Below are positions 1 through 10,927 of a DNA stretch of 64,000 nt, piece by piece (the stretch's first letter is position 1; every line of letters starts with the position of its first letter). The notes beneath the pieces are model-generated. The model ran no database searches. It was not told where the DNA came from and saw nothing but the letters and a program-made list of their open reading frames with translations. A program made the position numbers and the translations under genes. This stretch comes from Euryarchaeota archaeon UBA19. Lineage in GTDB: Archaea > Thermoplasmatota > Poseidoniia > Poseidoniales > Thalassarchaeaceae. The DNA lies in the NCBI GenBank assembly GCA_002502175.1, contig DAPQ01000075.1, positions 1-64,000 of the forward strand, written 5' to 3'.

Positions 1-2345
<2,345 letters not shown>

Positions 2346-2612
2346 TGATTTCTACATACCCACTATAACACATTTATTTTGTGAGGACTGAACACTTGTT
2401 CAGTCGTCTCCTCTGGTGTCCAGGCATATCGATTCTATCTGGTCTCTCAGAACACTCCGTCTCCCCGCAGGGCGGAGCGTTCTCGACCACTTCCCCCTGT
2501 ATGTGCCCATACAAGGGTGCACCAAAAGCAGGCGTGCGACCTACCTTCCGTATATGAACGATGCGGGTCATCCCGATGGGGGTCAGAACGCGTTATAGAG
2601 AGCCGAAAAGAC
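2346..2612 (-). promoter_or_regulatory. 23S rRNA promoter and structured leader
   Basis: This 267-nt gap between the 23S 5' end and the next gene holds strong secondary structure on the minus strand. One hairpin (2449-2459 with 2473-2483) has an 11-bp stem with one G-U pair. A second (2494-2503 with 2508-2517) has a 10-bp stem closed by a 4-nt loop. An imperfect palindrome with 8-bp arms (ACTGAACA / TGTTCAGT) lies at 2387-2404, just before the mature 5' end. TATA-like sequences on the minus strand at 2591-2600 (CTCTATAACG) and 2551-2556 could place the transcription start near 2520-2570, which would put the hairpins in a pre-rRNA leader. Promoter placement is inference. Confidence 0.5.
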
Positions 2613-3077
2613 TCACTTCTCAGGGTCATCAAAAATATGTTCGATTCCATAGGGTAGATTTACACCTGAATTTATTGAAGAATTAGTGGCTTTTTCGGCT
2701 GAATTTTGCTCATTTTTTGGCAGTTCGCCATCTATTCCAATTTGTTTAGTATCTTGCTCAGAGTTGGTTTCCGTAGTTTGAGATTCGGAATTATCGTAAT
2801 ACGGAATATGTTCTAATCCAAAAGGAAGTATACTATTTTCTTGCTCAGGCGGCCTAGCCGGAGGTATTTCAGCGCCTTGAGAAGGCAGATGTTCGATTCC
2901 AAATGGCAAATCTGGTTGTTGCATATTCGAATCCCCACCAAGGCCAAACGGTAAGTCTACAGAACCTTCAGAACCCTGAGGATTGGGGAATTGAACCTCT
3001 ACCATTTCCTCACTACCACAAAGGCTGCAAACTCCCGATTCATTCAGAACCATATGGCAGACCGAGCAGGTTTGCAT
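2613..3077 (-). CDS. Zinc-ribbon protein with four LPFG-EH repeats
   Basis: Family not recognised. The protein opens with a CxxC...CxxC zinc ribbon (TCSVC, then CSLCG), after which the chain is acidic, polar and probably disordered. Embedded in it are four copies of a short hydrophobic motif: DLPFGLGG, DLPFGIEHLP, ILPFGLEHIP and NLPYGIEHIF, the last near the C-terminus. There is no signal peptide or membrane segment, so it is probably cytoplasmic. The chosen start is the ATG at 3077, directly before the ribbon; a TTG at 3128 would add 17 residues and begin just after the transporter stop codon. The repeats look like peptide docking sites, which is inference. It follows the transporter gene closely and may be co-transcribed with it. 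Confidence 0.75.
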   Translation of the reverse strand: MQTCSVCHMVLNESGVCSLCGSEEMVEVQFPNPQGSEGSVDLPFGLGGDSNMQQPDLPFGIEHLPSQGAEIPPARPPEQENSILPFGLEHIPYYDNSESQTTETNSEQDTKQIGIDGELPKNEQNSAEKATNSSINSGVNLPYGIEHIFDDPEK

Positions 3078-3131
3078 AAATCGATGTAGAGGATAATGAG
3101 GTTTGATAGTATCGTATTGATTGATCAATAA

Positions 3132-4739
3132 TCATTCCAATTCAAAGTCAGGCGGACTACTTGGAGCCGGACCATATATCATCGGAGTTAAAGAAACTGA
3201 GACCAACATCATTCCTGCTATAATCGCCATAGGAATTACATCATTGGACCATTCTATTGCGTACCTAACTACACAATAAGCAGTGGCTAATGTTACAGTT
3301 AGTATCATGATTGGGAATCCAGTCTTGAAGAATCGATTGAAGGAAATGTCGTAACCTGCTTCTTCCGCCAAACCTGCTGCTACAACATTCGCTGAAGCTC
3401 CGATTATTGTTCCATTACCACCTAGACAGGCGCCAAGCGCTAAGGCCCAAGCAAGTGGACCTAGAGCCAACCCTAGTTCTGGATTGGAGGCTAATTCAAT
3501 TACTACAGGGACCATAGTTGCTGTGTAAGGGATATTGTCGATAAATGCAGAGGCAATTGCAGAGACCCAAAGCAATAGCAGTACTGCTACCATCAATCGA
3601 TTACTCTCATCGGCCTGTTTGATTGTATCAGATATACCATCAGCAATGGCGTCGATTAAACCCATGAATTCGAGTCCGTGTATCATTATGAATAGGCCTG
3701 CGAAAAAGATGATTGTAGTCCATTCAACGGCATCAAATTGCTCCTCTACGTGATGTGGAGATGTAACTAAGAGCATTAGTACAGCACCACCTAGAGCAAT
3801 TGTAGCTACAGTGAAAATTGGGTGATGAAAACTGGAGTGTGCGAAGAATGCGAAGATGACCAAGGCTAGAATAGCACCTGATTTCTTCAGCAAATCTTTA
3901 TCCTTTATTCCATATCTAATTTTCAGCAGTTCCACATTACGATGTCGTTCCCCAGATAGACCTTCCATTTCCAACTTCTTCAACAGCCAAAATGAAGGCG
4001 CCATACAGATTACTACAGCCGGGCCTACATGAATAATGAAATCGATGAAAGTTATGCCTTGATCTGCTAACATTTCGTTCGAGGAAAGGGCTTGCGGTGA
4101 AAGTTGGGCGCCAATAATAATGTTTGGAGGGTCGCCGATTTGAGTCGCAGCGCCGCCAATATTTGAGAACATTACTTCTGCTATAATTAGAGGAATTGGT
4201 TCAATACCCAACACACGTGCTATTTGTATGGTAACTGGGACAATCAAGAGTATCGTAGTTACGTTATCTAAGAAGGCTGAGAATACCGCAGTGATAGTAC
4301 AAAGAATAATTGAAAGTCGCCAAATTGAACCGCCACTCATGGCGTATGCTTGTACAGCAGCCCATTCGAAAACACCAGTTTTCCCAAGAATATCAACTAT
4401 GACCATCATACCGATTAACAATCCAATTGTCTCCTCATCAATCCAGGTCACAATTGTGCCTAAATCTGGGCCTGGTCCTATCGCATGAAGGGTAATTACT
4501 ACTATTACCGCTCCAATCGCTGCAGCCAACGATCTGTGAACTAATTCGAAAATAATCAAAGCATAGACACCTAGTAAAATTGCAAAGGCTGCTGGAATAG
4601 CCCAACTAGGCATTTCTGGCGCTACCCATTGGTCACTACCAGTAGATGCGCCCAATACACTAGGAATGAGGAAAGTTGTCAATAAAGTCGGGAGAATCAG
4701 CCTTTGAAAGATACCCGTTCCATTCAATGCCTTGCTCAT
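3132..4739 (-). CDS. ArsB/NhaD/P-protein family ion transporter
   Basis: A polytopic membrane protein of 535 residues with about 11-12 predicted helices, of the ion transporter superfamily (ArsB, NhaD, OCA2 P protein). The two inverted halves each carry the family's re-entrant signature. The first half has FLDNVTTILL and then ATQIGDPPNIIIG; the second has FIDNIPYTATMVPV and then GGNGTIIGASANVV. Known members move Na+/H+, arsenite or dicarboxylates. The NhaD/P-protein resemblance favours Na+/H+ exchange, but substrate cannot be fixed from sequence. The N-terminus has a hydrophobic segment ending in LGAS that could act as a signal peptide. The zinc-ribbon/LPFG gene lies directly downstream. Confidence 0.85.
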   Translation of the reverse strand: MSKALNGTGIFQRLILPTLLTTFLIPSVLGASTGSDQWVAPEMPSWAIPAAFAILLGVYALIIFELVHRSLAAAIGAVIVVITLHAIGPGPDLGTIVTWIDEETIGLLIGMMVIVDILGKTGVFEWAAVQAYAMSGGSIWRLSIILCTITAVFSAFLDNVTTILLIVPVTIQIARVLGIEPIPLIIAEVMFSNIGGAATQIGDPPNIIIGAQLSPQALSSNEMLADQGITFIDFIIHVGPAVVICMAPSFWLLKKLEMEGLSGERHRNVELLKIRYGIKDKDLLKKSGAILALVIFAFFAHSSFHHPIFTVATIALGGAVLMLLVTSPHHVEEQFDAVEWTTIIFFAGLFIMIHGLEFMGLIDAIADGISDTIKQADESNRLMVAVLLLLWVSAIASAFIDNIPYTATMVPVVIELASNPELGLALGPLAWALALGACLGGNGTIIGASANVVAAGLAEEAGYDISFNRFFKTGFPIMILTVTLATAYCVVRYAIEWSNDVIPMAIIAGMMLVSVSLTPMIYGPAPSSPPDFELE

Positions 4740-4780
4740 AGTTGAACCCGATGTTGATTAGCATATAGATGATACTAACT

Positions 4781-5050
4781 TCAGGGCTTCCAAAATACTG
4801 CTACATTGCCTCTGTGAAAAACTAGAGTTGAGTCAGTTCGTTGCGCTAGTTCAGAGAATAGATTGGTTCTATCGGTTGAATCTTCTACAATTCCTTTGTT
4901 TGCTTTTATCTTGACCAATTTTCGTGTGTTCAACTGGTCAATGAGTTCTTCGACAATAGCATTGGTAAGCCCATTCCTGCCAATCCTTACAGAAACTACG
5001 AGATCTCTATCATTGGCCATCCGTTTTATGTGATTGGGTACAGACGTCAT
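4781..5050 (-). CDS. CRM (CRS1/YhbY) domain RNA-binding protein
   Basis: An 89-residue single-domain protein matching the CRM/YhbY fold. It has the characteristic VRIGRNGLTNAIVEEL segment carrying the GxxG-type loop, then KLVKIKANKG, and ends with a strand containing VFHRGNVAVFW. YhbY binds pre-50S particles in bacteria, and CRM domains act in intron splicing in plants. In archaea the stand-alone form is thought to bind rRNA precursors. It is the last gene of the run adk - RNase P subunit 4 - CRM, with only 2 nt separating it from the RNase P gene, so co-transcription is likely and fits a role in RNA maturation. Confidence 0.85.
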   Translation of the reverse strand: MTSVPNHIKRMANDRDLVVSVRIGRNGLTNAIVEELIDQLNTRKLVKIKANKGIVEDSTDRTNLFSELAQRTDSTLVFHRGNVAVFWKP

Positions 5051-5052
5051 AA

Positions 5053-5367
5053 CTATTCCACCTTGCTGATTTTATTGCGATGTACTCTCCCACAATCTAA
5101 GCAGGTTATCCTTCGAATCCCATCTTGAATTCTGACCCTAGCATTTTCTCCGGGCCTAAGCACAGTATTGCACGCTCTGCAAATTAAATCTCGAATGTGG
5201 CTTTCTGCCCTTACACCATGCCGCTTGGACACCCTGAGCAAATCTCTAGCCGCCAAGTCGGAAATTTCCTTGTCCGATTGCATAATTAATTCGGACAGGT
5301 GCTCGATGGATTCTTCGGCTTTCTTCTTCCTATTTTTGGAGTCTCGGCCTCTTCTACGACCTGACAT
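5053..5367 (-). CDS. rnp4: Ribonuclease P protein component 4 (Rpp21/Rpr2)
   Basis: The protein subunit of archaeal RNase P related to eukaryotic Rpp21/Rpr2; with its RNA and partner proteins it trims the 5' leader of pre-tRNA. The chain begins with a highly basic tail (MSGRRRGRDSKNRKKK), continues as a helical region, and ends in a zinc ribbon whose cysteines lie in CRACNTVLRPGENARVR and CLDCGRVH. The length, about 104 residues, is normal for the family. The start is placed at the ATG at 5367, just before the basic tail; an in-frame ATG at 5376 would add three residues. It follows adk closely and precedes the CRM gene by 2 nt. Confidence 0.9.
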   Translation of the reverse strand: MSGRRRGRDSKNRKKKAEESIEHLSELIMQSDKEISDLAARDLLRVSKRHGVRAESHIRDLICRACNTVLRPGENARVRIQDGIRRITCLDCGRVHRNKISKVE

Positions 5368-5377
5368 AAACCACACC

Positions 5378-6004
5378 TCATAAAATTCTAGAAACTGCCG
5401 CTTCTACTGAATCTCCAACCTGGTTAATTGAGGCATTCCCATCTATTCTGATTAGTAATCCTCGCTCTGAGTACCAATCAGCAAGAGGAGCGGTCTGCGC
5501 ATGGTAGGCCTCCAATCTAGACCTGACGGTTTCTTCGGTATCATCTGGCCTTTGGATTAACCGATCCGATATCTCAGCAGGAGCGGGTTTGAATGTGACG
5601 TGATATATATCTCCAGTTTCTGGATCCATTCTTCTTCCAACTATTCTTTCTACGATTGCATCATCTGGAACTTCTATCGAAATTACAGAAGATACTGTGG
5701 CTATCTTATCGAGGGATTCCGCTTGGGGAATTGTCCGAGGGAAACCATCGAAAAGCACTCCTTGGTTAGCATCATCTTCCTGCAAACGCTCCTGAATTAA
5801 ACCAATAATTACCTCATCGGGAACCAATAATCCTGCGTCCATAAATTCCTTAGCGGCCATTCCCATTGGAGTCCCTAACTTTACAGCTGCACGCAACATA
5901 TCACCTGTGGAGACTTGTGGCTTACCAGTAAGTTCCACTATCCTTCCCGCTTGTGTTCCCTTTCCAGCACCAGGTGGCCCAAAGAGTACTATTGACCCTG
6001 TCAT
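5378..6004 (-). CDS. adk: Adenylate kinase (bacterial type)
   Basis: Adenylate kinase interconverts ATP + AMP and 2 ADP in the cytoplasm. The N-terminal P-loop is GPPGAGKGTQA. It is followed by the AMP-binding segment STGDMLR, the FDGFPRT motif, and a LID region starting GRRMDPETGDIYH that lacks the zinc-binding cysteines of some homologues. At 208 residues with a LID insert it is the long, bacterial/eukaryotic form rather than the short archaeal AdkA form, which suggests ancient transfer. It is the first gene of the run adk - RNase P subunit 4 - CRM protein. The start is the ATG directly preceding the P-loop strand. Confidence 0.95.
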   Translation of the reverse strand: MTGSIVLFGPPGAGKGTQAGRIVELTGKPQVSTGDMLRAAVKLGTPMGMAAKEFMDAGLLVPDEVIIGLIQERLQEDDANQGVLFDGFPRTIPQAESLDKIATVSSVISIEVPDDAIVERIVGRRMDPETGDIYHVTFKPAPAEISDRLIQRPDDTEETVRSRLEAYHAQTAPLADWYSERGLLIRIDGNASINQVGDSVEAAVSRIL

Positions 6005-6051
6005 CGGCTTCCCCAGCCGCTTCGTGGTCTTAAGTCAGTGCCTGAGTGCAA

Positions 6052-9000
6052 TCAGGTATTCTGCTCATACCAGAGGTGGCCGTATGCAACCCATTGGTCC
6101 ATCGTCCATCCTTCAGGTAATCCACCCGGAGGCAGGGGCATTGCACCAGGAGGCACAGGCACTGGAGGAGGAAGGGATGGAGCAGAGGAGGAAATAACAT
6201 CTGAGATTTCATCGTCACTAACGGACTTACTCAACACCTCCCCTGCTGATCCGGTTTCAAGAGCCATGGCCCTTCTTTCGGTTTTGGAACCGGAATGAAG
6301 AGCCGAACCCGACGGAATTAATTCCTCATCAGGGCTCAAGTTATTTTCAGATTCTTTTCTCATTCGAAGTAGTACAACTCCTAAACCGGATAGAACCACC
6401 AAGAAAACTATTGCAAGAGTCCACTTAGGCAAACCTAGCGATACCATCAAGCAACCAATACCACTACAAGAGTCATCTCTAGATCGTGATACTTCCAGAA
6501 GAATCTCATTATTGGTAATCGTAGAATCGCCTCCGCTATCTGTAGAGTTTGCCCAGAATACAAAACTCGCCAAGCCGGGTGATGCAGATTTACGAGGAGA
6601 TGCTTCAACAGTAATTTCGACGGATTCTCCAACTGGAATAGAATCCACTGTTGTTGGATTGATTTCAATATTCCAATTTGATAATTCACTTACCTGAAAA
6701 CTAAACCCTGAAGGTTGGTTTCCCAGATTGGTAACAGAGATTATGAACGCCCCAGAAGAACCTGATTTGATTTCATTAAGCGTCATTGAATCAGATGATA
6801 GTTCTACATAAATTGATGGCATTATCTCAACATTCAATTGGAAAGTATGAGTTACAGTTTCCATTCCTGGAGTTGTCGCTTCAACAATAACTGGGACGGT
6901 TATGTCCATCATACCAACTGGTAAGTTACCAGGTACATCCAAACCTACGGTCACAAGAGCCTCACGGTTCATATCTAGTGTTGATGGAATAAGTGATTGG
7001 AAACCACCAACCCAATCTTCGGGAAGAGTTCCAATGCTCCAAGTCAGAGATAACGGAACGTTTCCTGCATTTCTGATCCAAACCTCTGTAGTTCCTGTTT
7101 GGCCCAATGATAGGGAAATGGTAGAATCCTCGGATGCATCAAGGGCTGCGATTTCCTGAACGATGAATCGGGTTGCATTTACTACCATCTCTCCTCCTTG
7201 TAGAGTTGTTCGAAGTGTCAATGTATTCCTAGTATTCATCTCTGCATTTTCTGGCACCATCATCTGAACAATAACCGTTGCTGACTCACCTGCTTCAATC
7301 GAGAATTGCAATTGTTCTGATGTTTGCTGTTGGCCATATACTAACTGAGTCGCCCATGTATTCAATGAGGAACTAACAGTCATTGTGAAATCCATTCTAA
7401 TATTTCCATCATTAGATACAATTACAGTAGTTTCAGACATATCTCCATTTAGGACTGCTCTATCTTCTGCAAGTGCTAACGCTCCCAATAATTTCCCATC
7501 TTCATCTTCTAAGTCTACTTTGTAATCATAACTCTCGAAGACAGTGACAGTGGCAACATCTGTCTTCGTTACCGAGGAATCTTGTACGGATGTGGTAACA
7601 CAAGTAATGTCCTCAGTAACTCCAGCTGCTGGTTCGCCTCCATCTGTGGCTGGAATTCTAACGTGTATAGGAAGCGGAAGGAATTGCAATCGACTAAGTG
7701 GGTCCAATACCACTGATGAAGAACCACTGTTTGCGATATTGACAATCCATTGGTTAGGGCTATCACAACTTACTGAATATTGTGTGTCTCCATTACCTGT
7801 ATTCCTTATTGAAAGTGAATATGCGGCAGTTTGTCCTGGCTTAGCACCAAGGTCATTTCCTGTCCCCGCCTGTATTGTGAATAGACCTTCTACCCTCTCA
7901 ACAACAGAAGTAATTCGGATGGTGTGAGAAATAGTTGGTGCGTCCTTATCGAATAAATTCAAGTCATTAACAAAATTTCCAGGAAGAGCATACCTAGGAC
8001 CTGCGGGATTTTCTAAATCCGCATCGACATCTTCCAACGTTAGTGTAACAACTTTCGAATCTCCGACATCACCGGACGCTGCAAGGTCCCAAGGGCCAGT
8101 TTCATTGAGTAATTTCCACCATTCATCAATTGGGGATTGTAAAATTCCTTGATCGTCAACCCTTTGCACAGGAGTTACCGAAAGCCCGACAGAAATAGCA
8201 GAAGTACCTTCATTTTGTAGTAAGAATTCATAGGTAAGCAAACTACCTGTACTAGGGTCTAGTGTTTTGGTTAATGCCTGTTCGAGGTCGGACTGAGTTA
8301 CAGGAACGGAACCATCTTCCATTAGTGGAGTTATTCTGACTCCGATTTGGGAGATTTCAACAGTTAATTGGTAGTTATTATTGTTTACCCCATTGTTTTC
8401 ATCGTTCAATTCAACTACCGTATCTTCAGTATCGATCCTCAATTCCAGTAGATGGTCACCTGTCGTTTGGAATACGTGAGGGAAGGATAGTGAAGTTGTT
8501 ACTCCAGCGCCCAAAGAAGTCTTTTCCAAGGTGTAGAGTATTGTCCCCTCTGTTAGGTCCTCAATCTCGATAGTGTAAGCACCGCTGGGTTGAGTGGCTT
8601 GGTTCCGCCAGGAGGCCTCAATTAGGATGGTATCTCCTTGTAATGGAGCCAAGATCGAAGTACTCAAAGAACCTTCAAACACGGTTAGGTCTGCGACTAA
8701 TTGCTCCTGTAATATTCCTGTAGAGACCAATGCGAAACTTTGGGTCATTCCACCTGCATGCCCTACAGAAATACTCCAAATACCGCCATTTCCGGCTGGA
8801 ATCTTAATCCTTTCAACATTATTCAGTCGGTCTGCTATTCCTCCAGTTGTCGAGAAACCATTTGAAAATACATTTCCATGGTATACAGTTCCATCTGGAG
8901 AGGTTGCAGTTAAATCTAGGTCGTTGACTAATTTTGCAGCACTTTGATTTGCGATTACTGATGCTTCTCTGTCTACCCAAGCTAGGGTTACATCGAAATC

Positions 9001-10842
9001 AGTTGAAGAGTCAACAACAAAGGTGTAAACGAAACTATGTCCAGGATCGAGTTCCCGACTGTCATCGAATAATAAATCCAAATCTGTTCCATCCTGATTT
9101 GGAGTGATTGAATTTGCAACGTCAATTTGACCCCAGCCTTCCGAGGGGTTTGGTATATTTGCAGCGCCAATATCCTCGGCCCCGTTAATCAATAATGCCT
9201 TGACTAAATCCGAACGCGGCTCAGTAATTCCAACGTCAGTTCTTAGGTATTGGCGGACCATTGTTGCACCACCTGCTGCGACAGCGGTAGCCATTGAGGA
9301 ACCATTCAAGGCCATATAGAGAGGAGTTGTGCCATCGGAATGTGTCGTAGAACTACATGACTCGCCTTGGGCACTACTCGCTTCCTCCGCCCTAGCAGAA
9401 CATAACATAACTCCTGGTGCCACCATATCTGGTTTGATTCGACCATCTAGCGTTGACCCTTTTGAAGAAAAATCAGGCACACTTCCTTCGGGGTCAGACC
9501 CCATTGAACCTGTTGTTGAAGCACCGATGGTGAGGACGTTTTTGGCGGAACCAGGGGGAGTCACCGTGTTCGCGCCGTCTTCACCAAGGTCTCCGGAAGA
9601 AAAGAGAACCAAGAAACGTGGGTTATCGACAATGAAAGCATCTGCGGAACGAGAATCAGTACTATATTCCCCGACTAAGTTCTCGTTACCCCATGAATTG
9701 GTTTGAATCCTTGCAGAATTCTGCCAAGCATGTGAGAACATGTCGTATAGTGAACCCCATCTCGCTAGGATTCCTGAAGAGTCAACTTCGAGCTGGTAGA
9801 AATGGAATGTGGCTGCTGGCACCATTCCTAACGCAGAAACGTCACCAGAACCATCGCCGAGGAGTGTGGCGGCGACGTGAGTACCGTGTCCTGAATTACT
9901 GTCTAATGCAGAATTATCGGGTCCAAATTGATTGTATACCGCTCTAACTCTCCCGTCGAAATCACCATGATCTGCATCTAATCCTGTATCTGAAATTGCA
10001 ATAACCTCGCCACTTCCGTTTAGAGTATTGGCCGAGTCAACTAGAGCCTGGTTGATTCCTGCAATGTCACTTGCAACGGAATTATGGATTGTTAATTTTG
10101 AAGCTTGATCGATATGTAAAATTCTGCCATCCATGGCGAGAACTGGAATCCAAATTGCATTAACTGACTTTGGTTGACATAGATGAGCGTCACAAATATC
10201 TCTTGGCCCTACCGATTCAGATACAGATTCAAGATCGGATTGTAGTTGCTTGAGTTGTAGGTCCGTTAAATCAGGCGCTGGAGTGATGTCAAGATCTACA
10301 GTGATTGCATCCCTGCCAGCAATTGAAGCAACCTGAGAACTGACCCTCCATGAAATTGGCAACTCCCCTGCCCATCTAACCCCATCCATAGAACTCAATT
10401 CAACAAGAGTTTTTGCTGAATTGAATTGGATTGGAATTTTGATAATGAAAGTATCATCAGGAATTGTTTCAATTACCACCATGCCTTTGTCCTGTAAGTT
10501 TTGGTGAAGTGATGTCAAGTCGGCTGAATTTGATTGTACAAGAGCGAAACGCGTCCTATCAAGTGCGTGTAAATCAACGATGTTTTCCGGGCCGAGTGGT
10601 ATAGGATGTTGAATGGGGTCAAAACTACCGTATGGAGAGTGAATAAATCCAGAACTTTGCTTTATTTGATGAGTGCTAGAAGAGGCGCTTGAAAAGGGCT
10701 GAAATTTAGGTTCTGTCTCTTCCATTTCGTCATATTCAGAGCCAATTTGAAAGTTTAAATTAGAAGCAGATGTGACTCCTATGGACCATCCACTCAATAG
10801 GAGCATGAACAGGGTAATTAGTACAAGCCGGCGGTCAGTCAC
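6052..10842 (-). CDS. Large secreted subtilisin-like protease, C-terminally anchored
   Basis: A 1,596-residue S8-family protease. An N-terminal signal peptide (hydrophobic core ITLFMLLLSGWSIG) is followed by a propeptide-like stretch. The catalytic domain has the triad in SDTGLDADHGDFDG (Asp, about residue 289), SGHGTHVA (His, about 321) and NGSSMATA (Ser, about 514). The middle thousand residues are repeated beta-sandwich domains of the kind that carry CARDB/NEW3-type folds. A single membrane helix lies near residue 1474 (LAIVFLVVLSGLGVVLL), followed by RMRK and a cytoplasmic tail ending in a proline-rich run and GWTMDQWVAYGHLWYEQ. It would act outside the cell, held to the membrane, digesting proteins or maturing other surface proteins. 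Confidence 0.92.
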   Translation of the reverse strand: MTDRRLVLITLFMLLLSGWSIGVTSASNLNFQIGSEYDEMEETEPKFQPFSSASSSTHQIKQSSGFIHSPYGSFDPIQHPIPLGPENIVDLHALDRTRFALVQSNSADLTSLHQNLQDKGMVVIETIPDDTFIIKIPIQFNSAKTLVELSSMDGVRWAGELPISWRVSSQVASIAGRDAITVDLDITPAPDLTDLQLKQLQSDLESVSESVGPRDICDAHLCQPKSVNAIWIPVLAMDGRILHIDQASKLTIHNSVASDIAGINQALVDSANTLNGSGEVIAISDTGLDADHGDFDGRVRAVYNQFGPDNSALDSNSGHGTHVAATLLGDGSGDVSALGMVPAATFHFYQLEVDSSGILARWGSLYDMFSHAWQNSARIQTNSWGNENLVGEYSTDSRSADAFIVDNPRFLVLFSSGDLGEDGANTVTPPGSAKNVLTIGASTTGSMGSDPEGSVPDFSSKGSTLDGRIKPDMVAPGVMLCSARAEEASSAQGESCSSTTHSDGTTPLYMALNGSSMATAVAAGGATMVRQYLRTDVGITEPRSDLVKALLINGAEDIGAANIPNPSEGWGQIDVANSITPNQDGTDLDLLFDDSRELDPGHSFVYTFVVDSSTDFDVTLAWVDREASVIANQSAAKLVNDLDLTATSPDGTVYHGNVFSNGFSTTGGIADRLNNVERIKIPAGNGGIWSISVGHAGGMTQSFALVSTGILQEQLVADLTVFEGSLSTSILAPLQGDTILIEASWRNQATQPSGAYTIEIEDLTEGTILYTLEKTSLGAGVTTSLSFPHVFQTTGDHLLELRIDTEDTVVELNDENNGVNNNNYQLTVEISQIGVRITPLMEDGSVPVTQSDLEQALTKTLDPSTGSLLTYEFLLQNEGTSAISVGLSVTPVQRVDDQGILQSPIDEWWKLLNETGPWDLAASGDVGDSKVVTLTLEDVDADLENPAGPRYALPGNFVNDLNLFDKDAPTISHTIRITSVVERVEGLFTIQAGTGNDLGAKPGQTAAYSLSIRNTGNGDTQYSVSCDSPNQWIVNIANSGSSSVVLDPLSRLQFLPLPIHVRIPATDGGEPAAGVTEDITCVTTSVQDSSVTKTDVATVTVFESYDYKVDLEDEDGKLLGALALAEDRAVLNGDMSETTVIVSNDGNIRMDFTMTVSSSLNTWATQLVYGQQQTSEQLQFSIEAGESATVIVQMMVPENAEMNTRNTLTLRTTLQGGEMVVNATRFIVQEIAALDASEDSTISLSLGQTGTTEVWIRNAGNVPLSLTWSIGTLPEDWVGGFQSLIPSTLDMNREALVTVGLDVPGNLPVGMMDITVPVIVEATTPGMETVTHTFQLNVEIMPSIYVELSSDSMTLNEIKSGSSGAFIISVTNLGNQPSGFSFQVSELSNWNIEINPTTVDSIPVGESVEITVEASPRKSASPGLASFVFWANSTDSGGDSTITNNEILLEVSRSRDDSCSGIGCLMVSLGLPKWTLAIVFLVVLSGLGVVLLRMRKESENNLSPDEELIPSGSALHSGSKTERRAMALETGSAGEVLSKSVSDDEISDVISSSAPSLPPPVPVPPGAMPLPPGGLPEGWTMDQWVAYGHLWYEQNT

Positions 10843-10885
10843 GAGTCAATCGGAGAATTGAGGGGCTTTTGACCGTTCATGTTTA

Positions 10886-10900
10886 TTGACCAATGGTCAA
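10886..10900. promoter_or_regulatory. Palindrome TTGACCA-A-TGGTCAA upstream of the large subtilase
   Basis: A perfect 15-bp odd palindrome lies 44 bp before the subtilase start codon. A further TTGACC half-site occurs at 10869-10874 in the same gap, and GTCAA follows at 10901. Spacing and symmetry suggest a dimeric transcription-factor site controlling the protease gene. This is inferred only from symmetry and position. Confidence 0.35.
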
Positions 10901-10927
10901 GTCAAATAAAGACGGCCCCGAATCCGT

